A DNA stretch of 18,440 nucleotides from Sphaerosporella brunnea (Eukaryota; Ascomycota; Pezizomycetes; Pezizales; Pyronemataceae): positions 1 through 18,440 of the forward strand of contig VXIS01000553.1 in the NCBI GenBank assembly GCA_008704415.1, given 5' to 3'. Below, in pieces: positions 1 through 10,011 of the stretch (position 1 is its first letter; every line of letters starts with the position of its first letter). Position numbers and translations under genes: made by a program. Under the pieces are notes generated by a model that ran no database searches, had not been told where the DNA came from, and saw nothing but the letters and a program-made list of their open reading frames with translations.

Positions 1-2700
1 ACTAAGCGATATCAAAATTCGCTTACAGAAAACACCAGAATATCGACATGAACAGCGGAGTGCCAGGGAGCAGCACAATGAAGCAGCGAAATGGCGAAAT
101 GGAGCGGCGAATTTGACAGTTCAAAGATATAAATACCTCCTTCTGCAGAATTGTACGCAATACGTCTTTTCAATGTATAGTCTTTGACGGAGAAAAGGGT
201 TTCTACACCAACGCGACGACACGATTCAAAAGTCCGGCAAAAAATTAAAAAAAACCAAAAAACAACACACGCCAGCACGCATGTCGCGCTTGTGCTTACT
301 TCAAAATACTCGTCGAGCGGATGTTCTTAATTCTAGCCGATGCATACATACACGCATACTAAGGGCGCGCGTTTGTACGCGACTTTTATGGGTTTGCGCA
401 ACCAACCCAGTTCAACAAAACCAAATGTCAACCGCTTTTTTTTTGTTTTCGAGCAACAGAGCCTTTATAAGAGTAATATCTGTGTGTCTTTGAGTGTCTT
501 TTTTTTTAAAAATTGTTTTTGTTTTTGAGGTGAGGCAACACGCATGGCGCGCAGTACTTTCCGGGAGTGATCGATTATTCGGGATGGCATTTTGAAAAAA
601 AATAACCGGAAAAAAAATTAAAAAAATAAAAACACTCTCTTAGCAATACGACAACAAAGTTGGAGTTATCGCAGTCGCTTCATGAAAGAGAGAAAAAAAC
701 GTGCATACCTATCCTTTCTGACTTGTGATGTTTTTGTGATTTTTGGCTTGACACGCGCAAGGGAGTACCAGTAGAGTAGGAGCGACCGGTCGAACAGCCC
801 ACGCACCACCAAATGACCTCCTAAAATCACGTAAATTCGAATATATGCTCATATAATGAGCTCAAAACACTCTATGCTGTGGTGTTGAACGGAAATCACC
901 TATGAGCCTTAGCCTGAGTAATTTAGAACTTAGGGTTAGACACAACACCACACACACATAACAAAACATGCCTTTTCAGTTGTCATCTCCGGGTCGAAAT
1001 TGTTGCTTTTATTTTGCGGCAATTTCTAGCTTGTCTCTGTGGTGCGTCTCGAAATACTGTTGTTCTGCGCACTATGTATCGTATAAATCCCATTCCGTGA
1101 ATACATAGAATCAACCCAATTTCCATCGCCGCCAAACCGCTACCGGGACTAAGTACGTCGCATTTGAGTAAGTCCCTGGCCTGCATCCTCCATGGTATTA
1201 GTGGAGTCTGTTCAAACAACGAAAAACTGGAATCGGTTTTAATTCTGTGCGTATCGGATGGGGAGTGTGGCGACGGGCGCCCCCGGGGGCGGGGCAATGC
1301 AGTCTTTAAAGACGCTTGCGCAGTAAAAGCCGTCGAGACCCGTGGCAAAAACGCGAGCAGTCGAAGCGTGTAGATATCGGCCGTATATCCGTAGCGGGGA
1401 AATGCGTCAAATGGATCGTATAACGTTAGATATTTCGGGCGGAAGGAGATCTGGTAGGTCGGTCGGCTTTCGGTGGCGATAGCGAGCAAGAGGCGTTTAT
1501 AAGGCGGAGTCGGATTGCGGTGTCTGTTCCCGGAGGTGGGTCGGTAAGACAAAACCCTGGCTGCGTCGCCGTTGTCGTGAAAACAACTGGCGGTAATAGT
1601 AGGGTCTCCTCTAGGCTGAGTCGAATAGTTTGCATGCTGTTGGCAACGTTAACGAAAATCCGACGAGGGATCGGGTCTGTTCCGCAGAGTGAGGTTTGCA
1701 GGCTCGAGTCGTGAAGTCGTGACGTCGGAACTGGGATATCCGAAAATGCTGTGTTGGATGGAAACTCAGCAAGCCGGAGGAGATAAGTTCAAAATACCAG
1801 CGCCACAAGTCACCAAAACGCGTGAGAGAAATTCCAAAAAAATAGGAAAAATAACATAAAACAATTCCCACGCGTTAGGAAGGGTTAAATTTCTTGGATT
1901 CGTCCTAGCAGTTGTGTCCAAATTTTGCCGTATTTTTACTATCAAAATTGAATGTGTGCAGCGCACATCTGTCGCTGCTGTTTTTTTCGAGACATGCGTG
2001 CTCATGAAACATCCACCAAACATAACCAAAGGCCACGGCCTTCGGCGATCACGTTCTTGTGTGTCGGAAGGGCCGTGCCGCTAGAGCTCTTCCATTCTAT
2101 AGAACGCACCTTGCACGAGTGATCGTGGAGGATGAGCAGCGATGGAATATGAAAGGATCGCCCGCGTCAGTTGACCGCACGGAAGTTGGATCCGTGGTCT
2201 GGAATGTCGTATGGAGGAAGTAGCGCCCCTGCCGGTTTCACTGCGTGACGGTGTCACACCGAGACCGGGACAATATTGGGATTATCAATCAATATTTCCA
2301 GCTCATTTCAACCATCTTATGCCGATCGAGTGCCAGTCAATGAATCTAGATATGGTGAGGCTTTATTCCCCCCTGCCGGAGGATAGGATATATATATCCA
2401 ACTCTATCTCTCTATAAACCGGTACCGTACGGGGTGCGCTCCTGAACCTTCCGGGATATCGAGCCGTTCCATCCTTGGTACAAGCCCGAGTACCATTGCA
2501 CCTAGACAAACATGTAGCTATGGTTCCATGGCGGATAGTACCGAAAGGCTCGTGATTAACAGAGACTAGTGAACAGCCGTGTGGTGACCACACGGCGTGG
2601 AGTCATTAGTACAGCGCCACTTAATGTAAAGTCATATGTACGTTGCCGTCAGGGCGTATGTGTGTGAAACACGCCGCAGTAAAGTAATGAGAGGAGGTGT
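1..2700. other. Unassigned region, no recognisable gene
   Basis: I see no coding region I can support here. The first 1,000 bases are A/T-rich with long A and T runs (for example around 240-270, 480-520 and 595-635), which looks intergenic. From about 1,000 to 1,900 the base composition is more balanced; a 570-base open stretch on the minus strand (983-1552) begins with TTG rather than ATG and matches no family I know. An imperfect inverted repeat (2034-2043 against 2067-2077, one bulge) lies near 2050. A few short open stretches exist on both strands, but none shows a domain motif. Confidence 0.5.
2576..2596. repeat. Perfect 10-bp hairpin / palindrome
   Basis: The bases GCCGTGTGGT are followed by a single G and then ACCACACGGC, a perfect inverted repeat with 10-base arms (a folded RNA would need to open one or two pairs for a 3-base loop). 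It sits in non-coding sequence between unassigned DNA and the diverged repeats. It could be a protein-binding palindrome, a transposon-end relic or chance; nothing beside it decides. Confidence 0.6.
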
Positions 2701-2875
2701 GGTAGTAGTGGCTTGGGGAGGCAAGCCCGTCTCGCTTCACCGCGAGCACTGGCACAAATAGATACAATTCCATTCCATTACACAATTATCGACAAATCTA
2801 GCAATGTGTACAGCAGAGTGGCCGCTCCGCAGCATTGTCGCTCAAGATTCTCCACGGCTCCACAATTCGCCGCCC

Positions 2876-2985
2876 AATCACAGCTAATCACTCAGCCGTT
2901 TGCAGAGTTTTTCTGCGTTGAGCCACCGGGATCCACCGTGGGAGCCACCGCACACTCACTTTGCTCTATATATATTTCGATAGAG
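2876..2985. repeat. Diverged direct repeat, copy A
   Basis: This stretch shares ordered blocks with 3201-3310. A perfect 20-base block lies at 2876-2895 and 3201-3220, GTTGAGCCACCG lies at 2917-2928 and 3245-3256, and TTTGCTCTAT lies at 2960-2969 and 3281-3290. The spacing between copies varies from 321 to 328 bases, so small indels have built up. Family unknown; it may be an old tandem duplication or a decayed element end. Confidence 0.65.
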
Positions 2986-3200
2986 ACACGGGGGGTGATG
3001 ATGGGGATAGTGAAGCTGGGGGTTGAAAGGTTGCGGGTGGTAGAGCATGAGTGCGTTGAAGTCAAGCGTTGATATTCAGCTAGCACTCGTACTAATTGAA
3101 CCCCCACGGTATACGATTCTATAACATTTTATTACCTGCCACTACGCTCCTCTACGGCTTTCTTCCGGATCCTAGAGCTCTGCTGCACACTGCGCCGCAA

Positions 3201-3310
3201 AATCACAGCTAATCACTCAGTCTCTGGTAGGATAAATTTTCCGTGTTGAGCCACCGTGCTGCGCCAATTATGCGGCCCAGTTTGCTCTATGTATACAGGG
3301 ATAGTGATAG
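3201..3310. repeat. Diverged direct repeat, copy B
   Basis: Second copy of the repeat starting at 2876, about 325 bases downstream, with the same three conserved blocks in the same order. Its last part, TTGCTCTATGTATACAGGGA followed by TAG, is echoed again at 4236-4254, just beyond the hAT insertion. Confidence 0.65.
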
Positions 3311-3382
3311 AGCTGGGCAGTCCTCCACGGCTTCACTCCAGAATGGTTCCAGAAACCGCCACACCGGTAACGCCACCGGAAA

Positions 3383-3401
3383 TAGTGATGAACACGAGCC
3401 G
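3383..3401 (+). repeat. hAT left terminal inverted repeat
   Basis: 19-base inverted repeat pairing with 4184-4202 with one mismatch (A against G at position 9). It is immediately preceded by the octamer ACCGGAAA. Confidence 0.88.
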
Positions 3402-3652
3402 AGCCTTCGTCCTCTACGAGCCGAGCTGGCTCGAGCTGAGGGTGGAGGATCGGCTCGAGCCAGCTCGAGTTTTCACCATGATCGGTGATGGGGGGTTCTG
3501 ATGGGGCGGGGCGAGCGTTATACAATGGAAACAGATAATCATATACACACTTCGGGTCGCTTGTTCCCGTCACGCAACCCAATACTACCTACCTGCCCTT
3601 CATCGGACCATAACTACCAACTTCGAGCGGGTGCACCAGCACCAGCAGAGCT

Positions 3653-4021
3653 ATGGCATACAAATCGACGGATGCACTGCCCCCGCATGAGCGTGCTGCT
3701 TATTTTAAAAAGCGATCAGGGAACTGGGATATACTAACTGAATGCTCGCTAATATCCCTCTGTACCACAAGTGTCCTGGCTGAGAGTCAACCTGGAGATC
3801 ATCTTACAAAAAAGCGAAACAGGCTCTTGGAAACCTCAAGTAGCGCTTGCTTATTGCTGAAAAGCTGGTTGGGGCAGGATCATGTGGAGCAGTGGGAACG
3901 TGAAAGGTTAAGCAAGGAGGATGCAGGAGAGATCGACAGTGGCGATGAGGTTCCGCTTCCCGATACCCATCAGGAATCACTACTAGATAGTGAGAATGAT
4001 GCGGATGCCGAGGAATTGTAG
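3653..4021 (+). pseudogene. hAT transposase C-terminal (dimerisation) remnant
   Basis: The 122-codon open stretch resembles the C-terminal dimerisation region of hAT transposases, which helps these enzymes oligomerise during cut-and-paste transposition. Around residues 32-72 it reads CTTSVLAE, a short gap, then GDHLTKKRNRL and ACLLLKSWLG. This follows the family pattern TTSV-AER-FS-GDHLTKKRNRL-LKSWL. The usual RAFS-type residues after the AE pair are altered or lost, and an acidic tail (residues about 90-122) ends at TAG. The DDE catalytic core and the BED zinc finger are absent, so it cannot be a working transposase. It lies on the plus strand inside the 820-bp element with matching inverted repeats, which supports the assignment independently. 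The ATG at 3653 is probably not a true start. Confidence 0.78.
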
Positions 4022-4183
4022 TCAGTTTATATTCCTAGATATGTTGAATACTATTACAATTATGTGGTAAAGCAGAACAGCTCGAGCTGGCTCGAGCTGA
4101 CACCCAAGGCTCGGACGCGAGCCCGAGCCTCCACCTCCACGAGCCGAGCCAGCTCGAGCTGGCCTTGGAGGATTGATTCGAGC

Positions 4184-4202
4184 CGGCTCGTGTCCATCAC
4201 TA
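4184..4202 (-). repeat. hAT right terminal inverted repeat
   Basis: 19-base inverted repeat matching 3383-3401 with one mismatch. It is immediately followed by the octamer ACCAGAAA, the second half of the presumed target duplication. Confidence 0.88.
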
Positions 4203-4228
4203 ACCAGAAACCGCCACTGTAAAACGCC

Positions 4229-4256
4229 ACACCAACTGCTCTTTATAGGGATAGAT
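4229..4256. repeat. Partial third copy of the 2876/3201 repeat
   Basis: CTGCTCTTTATAGGGATAG at 4236-4254 resembles the end of copy B (3282-3304). Blocks of the form AGAAACCGCCAC are also present on both sides of the hAT element (about 3353 and 4207). This suggests that the hAT element landed within or beside this repeat array. The match is short, so confidence is moderate. Confidence 0.4.
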
Positions 4257-4667
4257 TGTTTGAAAAGCAACTCCCTCTGCCTTGGTTAACTTGAAAAATT
4301 GAACGCTTGTACCATAGACTGCGGAATTACCATGCTTGAAGATACTAGTGGAGCCCTGATTTTTCGCTCATTTTCCGCTGTCACTGTGAGATTTGCCCCG
4401 ACTGTCCATCGGACCTATGAGGCAGTGAAGGGGACCGCAAATCCGAAGAAACTACGACTTTCCCACAACAATCCTGAACACTCCTTTCCCCACACGCCTA
4501 GATAGCCACACCAACACTCACTCGTAGTGTCGAGTCTATGAGGGCCGAACAGAACAATCACCGATCCACTGAATTGAACGTTTTGACTTGATTTCTGGCG
4601 CTCTGTCGTCGCCAAATAGACTGTTGCAATAGACACGGGGGCCCACCCCCTGTTCTATTCTTTGGAT

Positions 4668-4715
4668 ATATACAACACTCATAGACGGTTGTTTGTTGTA
4701 ATAGAACATCGATTT
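4668..4715. repeat. Diverged direct repeat, copy 1 of 2
   Basis: The 35 bases at 4681-4715 match 5164-5198 at 30 positions, sharing GGTTGTTTG and ATAGAACATC. The similarity extends weakly upstream through a TATACA block. The copies are 483 bases apart in the same orientation. They could be relics of two LTR ends or a local duplication. Confidence 0.6.
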
Positions 4716-5150
4716 CAGCTGCGAGGAGTCAAGTTTTGTTTCGCCTTGAAAAAGAGGATAATCACGGACTGCAACTAGATAATAAGGACGAAGAAACGCC
4801 GCGTCGTCTGAGACACGTGGGCGCTAAAATGGCGCCGATAACCTTGTTTTTGAATTTTGAAGACTCTGTTTGGCGGACTGTCATTGCTGACCGTCGTCGT
4901 CATGACCGGCTTCCACGCTCGGTGCGGGTGATATAGTGTGATGCACCCCCGGCAGAACAAAGGCGGCGAGTGCGTGCCGGTTTGTTGCGATTAAATGAAT
5001 TTGTATACATATGTAAATGTTTTCTGCTCATGCTGGCCATTTTCTCATGCTCTATCTCGGCTAAAGGCATCCATCTAACTCACCGGCGAGGTCGATGGGA
5101 ACACCTTGGTCCCGGTAGTGGGTTCATTAAATTCTCCCTTGTTACAGGTT

Positions 5151-5198
5151 CTATACAGCCCGAATAGATGGTTGTTTGGTGCGATAGAACATCCATTT
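5151..5198. repeat. Diverged direct repeat, copy 2 of 2
   Basis: Partner of 4668-4715, same orientation, about 86% identical over the best 35 bases. It lies just upstream of the LINE remnant. Confidence 0.6.
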
Positions 5199-5460
5199 AT
5201 TCGGCCGCTATAGAGCAACGCGAAGGCTCCCACTGGGATGTCCTGTCCGCCGCCTTCCACCTCCGACTCCTCCTCAGAGGCCATCGCCACGACCTGACAA
5301 AGCTCGTTACCCTGGAGGAAGACGTAAAGATAACTGGGGTACCCTTTTCTAGCCGGAGCAACACCGCAACTCACCGCCGCCTCGGACATTTCCACCTCAG
5401 TCGCATCCGGCTAACCCTTACCGACGCTGCCTGCCCTACACCCGCTGCTCCTACGAGTAG

Positions 5461-6040
5461 TTCACAAAGGACGTTCTAGGCAATGAACTGGCGGACCAGT
5501 TTGCAAAAGAAGCGGCGATCCAGCACAGCCCACCAGCGACAAACGACCTCATCGCCACCGCCTCTCTGGCCAACATCAGCCGGGACATATCTTTGTACAA
5601 GCGGGTAGGCCGGGATGCATGGCTCCGTAAACATTGCACGCCAAAAACATAATACCGCCGGCCAAAGGGACCCAAACCACGTTGCGGCTAAGGCCTCAAA
5701 GGCGATAGCCTCACGGTTCTACCAACTGAGGCTGAACAAGGCACCAACCGCCCCCTACCTCCTATGGACGGGATGCCGGACGGACGACAAATGCTGGTGG
5801 TGCGGAAAGGGCACCACTCAGACCCGCAGCCATCTCTTTAAGGTTTGTAAGAGGTGGAAGGTGGAGCAGATGGTGCTGTGGAAAGCGGTTAAGGACGCTA
5901 CTCGGGAGGGTGAGAGAAGAAAGCGCTGGCCGTCCACCTCGGTGGTCGATCTGCTGGCAGACGGTAGGTGCACGGGGGGAGTGTAGGATTTCCTTCGCAG
6001 TACAAAGATTGGATGCTGGCCCAACAAGGGCACCATGTGA
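5461..6040 (+). pseudogene. Tad-like LINE ORF2 C-terminal remnant (RNase H end, CCHC knuckle)
   Basis: The first part (5461-5645) reads FTKDVLGNELADQFAKEAA, the hallmark C-terminal block of RNase H in non-LTR retrotransposons (GHxxVxGNExAD-AKEA). It ends WLRKHCTPK before a frameshift near 5640. The second frame then gives SRFYQLRLNKAPTAPYL, followed by the knuckle CWWCGKGTTQTRSHLFKVC (about 5790-5850), then LLADGRCTGGV, an in-frame TAG at 5984, DFLRSTKIG and a final TGA at 6038-6040. That order (RNase H, then CCHC near the C terminus) is typical of fungal Tad-clade ORF2. The reverse transcriptase, the endonuclease and the N-terminal half of RNase H are missing, which fits an old 5'-truncated copy with at least one frameshift and one stop. 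Confidence 0.75.
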
Positions 6041-6138
6041 TAACCTCTACTTTTCCTTGGTGTGTGTGTGTCTTATCCGGTACGCTTTCCTTTGTCTATT
6101 TCCTTAGAAGGGCCGCAGGCCCCGGTAGCGGGTCTCAT

Positions 6139-9100
6139 ATGACCAAGCCCCCCAATGGAATGCCTACTGCCGATATAACTAGCACGAAATTTAAACGCTT
6201 TACTCGGTATCATTGGTTGCAGATAACGCGGTTGTCTGACTCGGTGGCCGACCTCCTCCGTTTTAGAGGCAAGGTGCGATTTCGTGACGATGTACGTGGT
6301 GAATGGCATTCAAAAGCAGCAAAAACAGTTAAAGATGATGGTGCATCCGAAAACTATGTGTCGAGAAGTTTTATCGAGGGACTACGCCGTCAGGGCGCAA
6401 AACTGGACGTGGAAGATACAGGTTGGATGGTGGTGGAAACAGCCAATCCTAAGGCAGAGAATCAGATCCAGAACCGGCAACGGGTGCGCCTGAACCTCCA
6501 TATCGGATCCTACACATACCGAGCAAACTTCACGATGTACGACGTCAAAGGATTTGACGTCGTCTTGGGGAAGCGCTGGATGCGCGACATCAATGGGCGT
6601 CGATATCATACTACAGGACGAGCTCCGAACGATTGAACAACAGCTACTGAGGAAGGCCTTCTTCATCCGTGTGTACAAGAAGGAGGAGGAACCAACACCT
6701 GACGAGATGACTGCTATGTTGCGGGAATCCGGCGCTCAAGACTTGTTTGATGAGCCAACATACCACAACGCGAAGGAAGGTGGCCACGAATTTCGAATCG
6801 TTATTGAACAGGGAGCAAAGAGTCCGTTTCGGTCGCCTTATCGTATATCTCCAAAGGAGGAAGCGGAGTTGCAAAGGCAGCTGGACAAAGCAATTCACAA
6901 TGGATGGATCACGCCGTCTTCCAGCAGCTATGGATCGCCGGTCTTGTTGGTGCCAAAAGCCAACAGGGAACTGCGAATGTGCATCGACTACAGGGCAGTC
7001 AACAGGATCACCGTCAAGGACCGCTACCCACTACCGCACATCGAGGATCTCTTCAATGGACTGAAAGGGTCTACAGTATTCTCCAAGCTCGACCTTGCTA
7101 GCGGTTACCACCAAATACGTATTGCACCGGGTGATCGCCACAAGACTGCGTTTACAACCAAGTTTGGTCTCTACGAATGGCGGGTATTGCCGTTTGGTCT
7201 GGCCAACGCTCCTAGCCAGTTTATGAGGATGATAGACGGACTACTGACCCCTACAATGCGACGGTTCGTAGCAACTTACCTGGACGACGTGTTGATTCAC
7301 AGCCGATCAATGGAAGAGCACTTACAGCACGTTCGGAGTGTTCTGAAGGCTTTGCTGGATAAAGGACTTCGGGTAAAGCGGAGCAAGTGCGAATGGGCGC
7401 AAGCGCAAGTTGAGTTTTGTGGCTTCACGGTATCTGGGACCGGAATCCACACACAAGAACACAAGACAGCAGCGGTACGGGACAGGCCTCAACCGCAAAA
7501 TGAGAAAGAAGTACGGGGTTTCCTTGGATTAACCAGCTACTACCGAAAGTTCATCGACCACTATGCTCATATGGCCCTGCCTCTCTACCAAATGAGCAGG
7601 GTGACAACGGACAAGCGCAAAACTAAACACCAACGGTTTGAATGGACTGAGAAATGTCAAGGAGCATTCGACGCATTGAAGCATGCCGTCTGCACCGCAC
7701 CAGTATTGGCGTTGCCCACTAAAGAAGACCGCTTCATATTACATACGGACGCAAGCAAGTATGCTGTGGGGGCCGTGTTGTCTCAGGAGCAGGAAGATGG
7801 AACCAAGGTGATTGGCTACTACAGCCGCAAATTGCACGATCCGGAAACCCGTTACCCAGCTTACGATTGGGAGTTGTTGGCCATTCGTGACGCAGTTGTT
7901 CACTGGAAATGTCATCTGCATGGCGCCGCTAGGGATTTCATGGTGTATACTGATCATGCCACCCTTCGACATATCCTGACTCAGCCTCATTTGACAATTC
8001 GGCAGATGGACGCGCTGTCAGTGCTTCAGAACTATGACTACGAGGTTCGCCATCTACCGGGAGCGAAAAATAAGGTAGCCGATGCCCTGTCGCGAAGACC
8101 AGACCATCGACGCAAGCGGGCAGGAGTGATGCAGGCACGCACCGAAGAAGCATTGCGGGTACGTTGCCAGGTAATGACAGAGCTCTCGCTTACCGCTGAG
8201 GAGTGGGTGGCGGACCTGAAGACGCAGCTGGAACTGGATACGTACTTTGGACCAATTCTACGCCTGTTGCTTGACCCCGACGCTCGAGCCCCACCTCCAT
8301 CAGCGCTAACAACTGAACGTCAACTGTGGGTGAAGTCCAGACAGTACTGTCTCCGTGATGGCCTGCTATTCCACACAGACAAACAAGGTGACGACAGCGC
8401 ACCAATACGGCTTTGCATTCCACAGACATTGACCAGGCGCGTCCTACACGAAGCTCACAATACGCCATCTGGGGGTCACTTTGGCCCAGATCGCACATAC
8501 ATGCGTTTGCGCGAAGACTTTTTCTGCCCACGGATGTGGGATTCAGTTCGACGCTATGTGGAAGGGTGCGACATGTGTCATCGGATTAATGGACTGCAAG
8601 GGAAGCCCATGGGGCTGCTCCAGCCTCTGCCAATTGCAAAGGGACGTTGGTCACGTGTTGGTGTTGACTTCATCACAGATTTGCCAGATTCAGCCAGCGG
8701 GAATGATTGTGTGGTCACTTTCGTTGACTATCTGACGAAGAGAGTCCACTGGCGGGCATGCAAGAAGACCCTGGATGCGGCCGGATTTGCCCAGCTATTG
8801 ATTGACAATGTCATCAGATTGCACGGGATCCCAGAGGAGGTAGTCTCCGATCGTGATGTTCGTTTTCAGGACTTTTGGACAGAAGTTTCACGGAGAATGG
8901 GTACGAAGCTGTTAAAATCGACCGCCTTTCACCCACAGACCGACGGACTGGCGGAAAACAGCAACAAAACGATCACGGAATACCTCAAGGCATATGCGAC
9001 ACATAGCCCAGACAACTGGGACGAGATGCTGCCTCTGGCTGAGTTTGCCTACAACAGCTCGGTTCACCGCTCCACCAAGATGACGCCTTTCCGATTGGAT

Positions 9101-9796
9101 TTGGGCTACGATCCGCAGATTCCGTTGAATGCTCTTGCACGAGCTGCACGACAAGGACGGCCTTCAGCTAGTACACTGCAGGGCAGTGAGTTCGTTGATC
9201 GACTGGCGAGACTGCTTGGTGTGGCGCGAGATACCCTGCAGGAAGCACAGGATAGACAAGTGGTGGAGGCAAATCAACATCGACAGCCAGTGGACAAGCG
9301 CATAAAGGAAGGTGCAATGGTGTTTCTCGATGCGAAAGACCTACCCATCACGTATGCCAACGTGCGTCCTGACCGTCGGAAGCTTATACACCGCTACTTG
9401 GGCCCTTACAAAGTCGTCGGTGTGAGAAACCCAAACGCTGTGGAGCTGGACCTTCCCAATGATATGTCCTTACATGACGTGGTTAACGTGAGCCGCCTGA
9501 AACTTGATCGGACGGATAAGGAGCGTATCTACATTACGCCACCAGCGATAGTGCGTACCAGCCGGGCAGAAACATCCTACGTCGTGGAGGCGATTGTGGG
9601 ACACGGGCCGGACAAAGACAAAGGAGACGCCTGGGAATATGAGGTCAAATGAGAAGGATGGGATACGGCCGACAACACGTGGGAACCAGAAGAAAATCTC
9701 GCAAAAGCAGCAGAGATGTTGCAAGAATACTGGAAGGAGCGTGGAGGATGGCCAAAAACGGTGCGGGCGAGCACGCGGAGGAGACGTCGGAAATGA
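6139..9796 (+). pseudogene. pol: Ty3/gypsy chromovirus protease-RT-RNase H-integrase-chromodomain polyprotein (element E1)
   Basis: This is retrotransposon polyprotein sequence for reverse transcription and integration. In frame 1 a retropepsin-like domain shows KDDGASENYV (6331-6360) and ends DVVLGKRWMRDI (6562-6597). Near 6600 the frame changes, probably with a short deletion, to MGVDIILQDEL. From there more than 1,000 codons are uninterrupted. They include RT with FSKLDLASGYHQIRI, LPFGLANAP and YLDD (7277-7288); RNase H with TDAS (Asp 7748-7750) and ADALSRR; integrase with an HHCC finger (H-SGGH to CDMCH), Asp at 8666 and 8849 and Glu at 8954; and a GPY motif (YLGPYKVVG). The chromodomain is cut by TGA at 9650-9652 in YEVK-stop-EGWD; the same frame resumes with NTWEPEENL and ends at TGA 9794-9796. 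A second slip is visible near 6300. No gag or 5' LTR is found upstream, so the copy is 5'-truncated. Confidence 0.9.
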
Positions 9797-9852
9797 TGGT
9801 TTTTTTCTCTGTTGGGGTCTGAATCTTCGAGTTCACACTCGAAGATATCATT

Positions 9853-10011
9853 GGGGGGATGTGATGTAGGAGTGTGGAGTGCGGGCACATGATTAGGGTT
9901 AAGGCTGGGTGGAGGCTCGGCGGCTTGGCGGGAATCATGTATATATAGACCTGGCACTGCTCCTAGAATGCATCTTACTTTTAACCTACCTCTGACGCGT
10001 CTACCTCTCCA
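9853..10011 (+). repeat. Probable polypurine tract and 3' LTR of E1
   Basis: After the E1 coding end comes a purine run, GGGGGGA (9853-9859), the usual plus-strand primer just before a 3' LTR. It is followed by TGTGATGTAGG, which could be the LTR start at 9860 (TG at 9862 or 9865 is also possible). TATATATAG at 9940-9948 is a plausible promoter TATA box. The far end is uncertain: CTCTCCA ends at 10011, and the protease frame of a different element begins right after. No second LTR copy is in the window to confirm the borders. Confidence 0.55.

Larger units (their letters stand above)
3383..4202. mobile_element. hAT-family DNA transposon, 820 bp, internally deleted
   Basis: The element is bounded by 19-base terminal inverted repeats that differ at one position: TAGTGATGAACACGAGCCG at 3383-3401 and, on the minus strand, TAGTGATGGACACGAGCCG from 4202 down to 4184. 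The TAGTG start fits the hAT terminal pattern. The flanking octamers ACCGGAAA (3375-3382) and ACCAGAAA (4203-4210) match at 7 of 8 positions, as expected for an aged hAT target-site duplication of 8 bp. Both subterminal regions (about 3395-3470 and 4078-4190) carry many copies of a GCTCGAGC/GAGCTCGAG-type motif in both orientations, the usual arrangement for transposase binding. The inside holds only a C-terminal piece of transposase, so this is a non-autonomous remnant. Confidence 0.88.
4257..5460. other. Unassigned stretch with a duplicated segment
   Basis: No gene is recognisable. The only structure is a roughly 48-base direct repeat (4668-4715 and 5151-5198, listed separately). Open stretches overlapping on the two strands around 5075-5479 do not resemble a known domain, and they do not continue into the LINE RNase H remnant that starts near 5461. 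The area is probably decayed transposon sequence. Confidence 0.45.

Noticed and set aside
983..1552. 189-codon open stretch on the minus strand that might be a host gene
   Set aside because: It starts at TTG, matches no domain I recognise, and the opposite strand has overlapping open frames of similar quality. I saw no convincing splice signals joining it to other exons.
2082..2093. TAGAGCTCTTCC shared with 17912-17923, a possible link between the left region and E5
   Set aside because: A 12-base match is expected several times by chance in a window of this size, and the flanks do not align.
5075..5479. Overlapping 103- and 106-codon open stretches on the two strands
   Set aside because: No motif is recognisable, and neither joins in frame to the RNase H block of the LINE remnant.
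6061..6071. TG-rich microsatellite run
   Set aside because: Too short to mean anything beyond a simple repeat in the LINE 3' untranslated part.
6110..6150. Sequence GGTCTCATATGACC resembling a tRNA-Met anticodon arm
   Set aside because: The stem would give a 6-base loop, and I could not place the acceptor, D or T arms around it.
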